A stretch of DNA of 64,000 nt from an uncultured Opitutaceae bacterium. GTDB taxonomy: Bacteria; Verrucomicrobiota; Verrucomicrobiia; Opitutales; Opitutaceae. The notes beneath the pieces were generated by a model that did no database searches, had not been told where the DNA came from, and worked only from the letters and a program-made list of their open reading frames with translations. The stretch covers positions 1-64,000 of the forward strand of contig CAIOZY010000039.1 of the NCBI GenBank assembly GCA_903862935.1. The letters are read 5' to 3'. This document shows positions 61,701 through 64,000 of this stretch, piece by piece (position 1 is the stretch's first letter; every line of letters begins with the position of its first letter). A program made the translations under genes and the position numbers.

Positions 61701-61796
61701 CTGGTCACCCTGGCGCCGGGTTCGTACACGGCTGTGGCCACCAGTGCGGGCGGGTCAGCAGGCAACGTTCTTTTGGACATCTACGAGGTTCCCTGA
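58794..61796 (+). CDS. Secreted NHL-propeller / Ig-repeat protein with duplicated Opitutaceae-type C-terminal domain
   Basis: A protein of 1000 residues with a signal peptide (LFIAASLVLVGPRSAQG). Residues about 38-345 contain NHL-type repeats (SPYAIAADPSGNVYVAESG, NPYGLAVDSSGNLYVADAG) that would form a beta-propeller. Residues about 350-715 contain four Ig-like domains beginning PTSQTVNSGSTATLTV, PASQTVTAGANVSLSV, PTSQTVNTGSTATFTV and PQAQTIASGSTVVLAV. The last ~280 residues are two copies of a domain starting RLINLSVNAKV and RLVNLSCRITV, each with IRAxGPxLxxYGVSG. The C-terminal pair may be a sorting or surface-anchor domain. It is divergent from the GT2 gene. The function is probably extracellular binding. 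Confidence 0.88.
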   Translation: MSLFHASLKTHASRLFIAASLVLVGPRSAQGTTVNYTSYSVSTLAGSAGSPGNVNGTGLNAQFDSPYAIAADPSGNVYVAESGNHDVRKITAAGVVTTVSGLTGNFRGIAIDSTGINLYLTDYTAGTVIKYVIASGVATTLTLTGGTLNNPYGLAVDSSGNLYVADAGNYVIRKISPSGSVSTLAGSIGSSGGNDGTATAAQFSYPTSVAVDGTGTVFVADWGGNTIRKVTASGVVTTLGGLFGLPDAVDGAAVGSQFSHPWGIAIDGSGNLFVTDNGSYIIRKISSSLIVSTLAGKFSSPGQTDGSADTARFYDPRGIAVNSSGALFITDTQNQTIRKAVATSVSIGTQPTSQTVNSGSTATLTVSATGTGPFTYQWQKVYSGSLTNGTLSDGTVIAGATASTLTLSNVQTAEAGNYFVTVTNGSGSVQSSTVTLTVNASASLPVITTHPASQTVTAGANVSLSVVATGSGLTYQWQFNGVAISGQTSSILTLSSITTAQAGSYAVAVTNSAGSATSNTATLTVNPSGSQPAITTQPTSQTVNTGSTATFTVAATGSGLGYQWQFNGSAISGATNSTLTLTGVTAAQAGSYTVVVSNGIGSATSNGAVLAVQSTGAPLISSQPQAQTIASGSTVVLAVTTSGTVTITSANADGPRPAATGAASSYQWYRNGVAVSGATSATLVVSNATSSNAGGYRCLVSNSSGSTLSSEAVVSIISTSNPGRLINLSVNAKVNPSIGIPDLIMGFVTGGSGTTGSQTLMIRAGGPALVPYGVSGVLPDPELTVFNGSTSIASNAGWETPSSNVALVNAAQANTGAGLVYANTSSLDSAVVLSLGASPGYTVQVDGKAGDSGQTLAEVYDDTPANTYFLTTPRLVNLSCRITVPANGSLTDGFYIGGATSKTVLIRAIGPGLAAYGVSGAMSDPVLTVNAGSTVIATNSGWGSDPQLTAAMTAVSAQPNPPAIGDSVVLVTLAPGSYTAVATSAGGSAGNVLLDIYEVP

Positions 61797-61842
61797 GGGC
61801 TCATGGCCCGGCCATCTAGCGGACGATCGCGGGCCCAACGCA

Positions 61843-63483
61843 TCAGGGCTGCCCGCCCGGATTGTTCCTCGAAGGATCCCGAAGCTGGGCGTCCAGCCGG
61901 ATGATGAGCTGGAGCCTCTCGTCGCAGGCCCGGGTCAGCCCAGCAATTTCGGCCTCCTTCATCTTGAGCGAGGCGTCGCGCTCGTCGGCCGTCGCCTTGA
62001 TCGAGACAATCTCAGCGTCCTTTTGGTTCGCGGCAGCCTTAAGGGAGTCTATCTCCGCATCCTTCTCGTTAGAAGCGGCCTTCAGTGACCCGATTTCGGC
62101 GTCCTTCTCGTTAGCGGCGGCCTTCAGTGACCCGATTTCGGCGTCTTTCTCGTTAGCGGCGGCCTTCAGTGACCCGATTTCGGCGTCTTTCTCGTTAGCG
62201 GCCGCCTTAAGCATATCGATCTCCGCATCCTTCTCCCGGGCAAGATAGGCGGTCTCGACCAGCTTGTGTTCGCGCGCAAGGTGGGCAGCGGTGCGCTCCC
62301 GAGCCAGGGCCGCAGTCTTGCCCATGATTGCGGCGACTGCGTAGGGCACCGAGTGCAGCCGCCGGATCTCATTTCCGGGTCCGGTCAGACCCTCCAGCAC
62401 CTCAGACAGAGCCTTCTGGGCGTCAGAGACTGTGACGGCCTGGATACAGGGTGCATCACCAAACGGGCAGTCCCAGTCGCATCCGAAGCACGGGAGGGGA
62501 TTAACAAGCGAGATCGCGCGGGTGCACGCCGGCTGGAAACGGGGCCAGGTTCCGCCGCCAAAGATCGCGACGACCGGCCTGCCCAGGGCGGCCGCAAGGT
62601 GCATGGCGCCTGTGTCGTTGCCGAAGTAGAGCTCCGAGCGGGCCAGGAGAGCCGCAAGCAGGGGCAGTTCCCCCTCGCCTCCGAGCCAGACCTCCGCAGA
62701 CCCGGCGGACTGGGAACGCAGCGTCTCGAGATAAGCGCGCTCGCCCCGGTGTCCAACAAGGAGGGTTCGGCGGCCCTTCGTCTGGTGCAGCCACCCGGCG
62801 GTGGCGGCGAACCGGTCCGAAGGCCAGGTCTTGATCTGCACGTGAGCGAATCCAGCAGCGGCGCACGCAACAAAGCGGCCAGGTTTAAGCCCATACGCTT
62901 TAAGAATCTCGTCAGCCCGAGCAAAGAGTGCCGCTTCAACGGAAAGGGCGGGTGGCGAGTGCGGCAGCGGCTGGCCCAGCAGGTACTCGGCGAGGCCGTA
63001 GCCGCGCTCCCAGTCCTGTTCTCCGGACCCGGGCGGCGCAGTCTCCTTGAAGTTCAGCACGGCCTTCGGCCCCAGCAGCAGCCTGAGCTGGACTCCAAAA
63101 TAGGGATCGTCCTCGTTCGAGGCGAACGCGACGTGGCGGGCGCGGGGCACAGCGGCCGCCACAGCCAAATCGAGCCAGTTTCGGCGGGGGCAAGCGGCAA
63201 TCACCACGTCCGGCGAAAACCGCACCACCGCAGCCTTCAGGCGTTCGAGTTCCGCCCCACCCTCCGCCGGGGACCGGACGTAGGGGTCGATGTTGGTGGG
63301 AATCCAGTCGATCCCGGAAACCAGCATCCGGGCCAGCTCCTGATATGGCCGACGGATGATGACCGAAAGCGCAGCGCCTGGCCAGGCCTCCCGCAGGCGG
63401 TTCAAGACGGCGGAGAAAGCCACCAGATCGCCCAGCGTGTCCGGGCGGACGATCAGGGTTCTCTGGGGAGGGAGAGGGTTCAC
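61843..63483 (-). CDS. GT9 (heptosyltransferase-like) glycosyltransferase with repeat-encoded coiled coil
   Basis: A protein of 546 residues from a GTG that overlaps the preceding stop (GTGA). Residues 1-385 are a GT9 GT-B fold: VRPDTLGDLVAFSAVLNRLR, YFGNDTGAMHLAAALGRPVVAIFGG, and the cysteine-rich NPLPCFGCDWDCPF typical of heptosyltransferases. Residues about 416-500 are 14-residue units EKDAEIGSLKAAAN, each two heptads long, forming a predicted coiled coil. GT9 enzymes add heptose or related sugars to LPS core or other glycans; the tail could oligomerise or tether it. gmhA in this window would supply a heptose precursor. Confidence 0.9.
   Translation of the reverse strand: MNPLPPQRTLIVRPDTLGDLVAFSAVLNRLREAWPGAALSVIIRRPYQELARMLVSGIDWIPTNIDPYVRSPAEGGAELERLKAAVVRFSPDVVIAACPRRNWLDLAVAAAVPRARHVAFASNEDDPYFGVQLRLLLGPKAVLNFKETAPPGSGEQDWERGYGLAEYLLGQPLPHSPPALSVEAALFARADEILKAYGLKPGRFVACAAAGFAHVQIKTWPSDRFAATAGWLHQTKGRRTLLVGHRGERAYLETLRSQSAGSAEVWLGGEGELPLLAALLARSELYFGNDTGAMHLAAALGRPVVAIFGGGTWPRFQPACTRAISLVNPLPCFGCDWDCPFGDAPCIQAVTVSDAQKALSEVLEGLTGPGNEIRRLHSVPYAVAAIMGKTAALARERTAAHLAREHKLVETAYLAREKDAEIDMLKAAANEKDAEIGSLKAAANEKDAEIGSLKAAANEKDAEIGSLKAASNEKDAEIDSLKAAANQKDAEIVSIKATADERDASLKMKEAEIAGLTRACDERLQLIIRLDAQLRDPSRNNPGGQP
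61981..62238. repeat. 42-bp tandem repeats inside the GT9 gene
   Basis: The anchor CTCGTT (with variants) occurs at 61981, 62023, 62065, 62107, 62149, 62191 and 62233, always 42 bp apart. The units at 62107-62148 and 62149-62190 are identical over all 42 bases; outer units have diverged. Because 42 is a multiple of 3, copy number can change without frameshift, making this a likely in-frame variable-number repeat. Confidence 0.96.
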
Positions 63484-64000
63484 GGGGTAGGTCGATCCGC
63501 TGCCGCGGCCGACAGCATCCGGTAGGCCCGCTGCCTGCCGTCGGGCGCAGGAAGCAGAAAGGACTGGGAAGCTTCCAAATGCAGCCGCCGGACGCAGGCA
63601 CCGGGACTGACGGGTAGCATGAGGACGTTGCGCCCCGGCTTCAAGCTATGGACGGAGGGAGTCTCTCCGTCCACAGATATGGTTAACTCGTTTGTTTTCG
63701 CGATCTTGGGCCAACCCGGGAAATCAACGATGAGTTCAACCGCCGCCGAGGCCGGGGACATGGCAAGGTCAAGATCCGCCGACTGTTCGGTCCAGCCGTC
63801 CTGGTCTATCCCTGCAGCGGGAGGGCGGGCCGAGCCAATTGTCGAAAAATCGATCGGCTCGGCTGGCACGATTTCCAGGGACTCGAGGCGGGCTGACACC
63901 GGGCGCGCGTCGCCCGAGGGCAACCTCCCGCTGGCCGAGAACCGCAGGCGGATCCGTGTCGTAAGCCCGGGCTTGTCCACTGGCAGCACCCATTCCAGCC
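63480..64000 (-). CDS. Unknown protein, C-terminal part (5' end outside window)
   Basis: The frame is open on the minus strand from the window edge to TGA at 63480-63482, giving at least 173 residues. I do not recognise a family. The segments VELIVDFPGWPKIA, LTISVDGE and RNVLMLPV look like beta strands, and the region could be a beta-sandwich. No membrane segment or signal is visible in this part. Its stop overlaps the GTG of the GT9 gene, so the two are translationally coupled and it probably belongs to the same glycan locus. Confidence 0.75.
   Translation of the reverse strand, partial: LEWVLPVDKPGLTTRIRLRFSASGRLPSGDARPVSARLESLEIVPAEPIDFSTIGSARPPAAGIDQDGWTEQSADLDLAMSPASAAVELIVDFPGWPKIAKTNELTISVDGETPSVHSLKPGRNVLMLPVSPGACVRRLHLEASQSFLLPAPDGRQRAYRMLSAAAADRPTP

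Noticed and set aside
61981-62238. CRISPR array
   Set aside because: The 42-bp units are contiguous, without unique spacers, and lie in frame inside a protein gene.

Overview
This window is one continuous stretch of GC-rich, gene-dense bacterial chromosome. The best guess is a Verrucomicrobiota member near Opitutales/Opitutaceae. The strongest clue is the secreted NHL/Ig protein at 58794-61796, which ends in two copies of a domain (RLxNLS ... GF.IGG ... LIRA.GP.L..YGVSG) that I associate with Opitutaceae secretomes. A heptose-type SIS isomerase, a GT9 glycosyltransferase and envelope proteases indicate a Gram-negative cell. No rRNA, tRNA or CRISPR was seen. No similarity search was possible, so the taxonomy is inference. 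| 1-10972: housekeeping genes: the cysS tail, thrS, glnB, aspS, gpmI, hemH and a hybrid sensor-kinase-like gene coupled to hemH. Between thrS and glnB lies a small accessory pocket with a decayed hipA and a DUF4143 ATPase, followed by a gene-free stretch of consecutive hairpins. | 11185-15619: an esterase/HAD phosphatase/aminotransferase operon with ATGA overlaps, facing a fabF-acpP pair on the other strand. Together they look like a lipid-type or amino-acyl pathway that I cannot name. | 15726-25584: a minus-strand operon for a group-4-hydrogenase-like, complex-I-like membrane complex. The large subunit lacks the cysteines that bind NiFe, so it resembles the energy-converting hydrogenase-related (Ehr) complexes rather than a hydrogenase. 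A PtsN-like EIIA protein with an N-terminal HTH sits between two paralogous HyfB-type antiporter subunits, and the small subunit is fused to its ferredoxin. This is the most unusual system in the window. | 25611-30989: ruvC, gmhA and three metallopeptidases (Ste24-like M48, YugP-like, M3 oligopeptidase). | 31024-36604: a biotin operon bioA-bioB-bioDF-bioH-like-bioC with a BioD-BioF fusion and a BirA-type inverted repeat upstream. | 36705-43063: ferredoxin, rhomboid, glnE and the tail-specific protease prc. | 43211-44147: a Phd/RelE-type toxin-antitoxin pair with a phased-repeat promoter, followed by a decayed copy of the 3' end of prc; this is a second accessory pocket. | 44247-54414: a TPR membrane protein, prfA-prmC, a HAD protein, and a sodium:solute symporter overlapping a GH63-like glucosidase. 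| 54418-64000: a surface or glycan region with a methyltransferase, a second TPR membrane protein, a GT2 transferase, the NHL/Ig secreted protein, a GT9 transferase with a 42-bp repeat-encoded coiled coil, and a truncated unknown gene. | Many genes are joined by ATGA or GTGA overlaps. Several gene ends carry strong GC hairpins without a following T-run.
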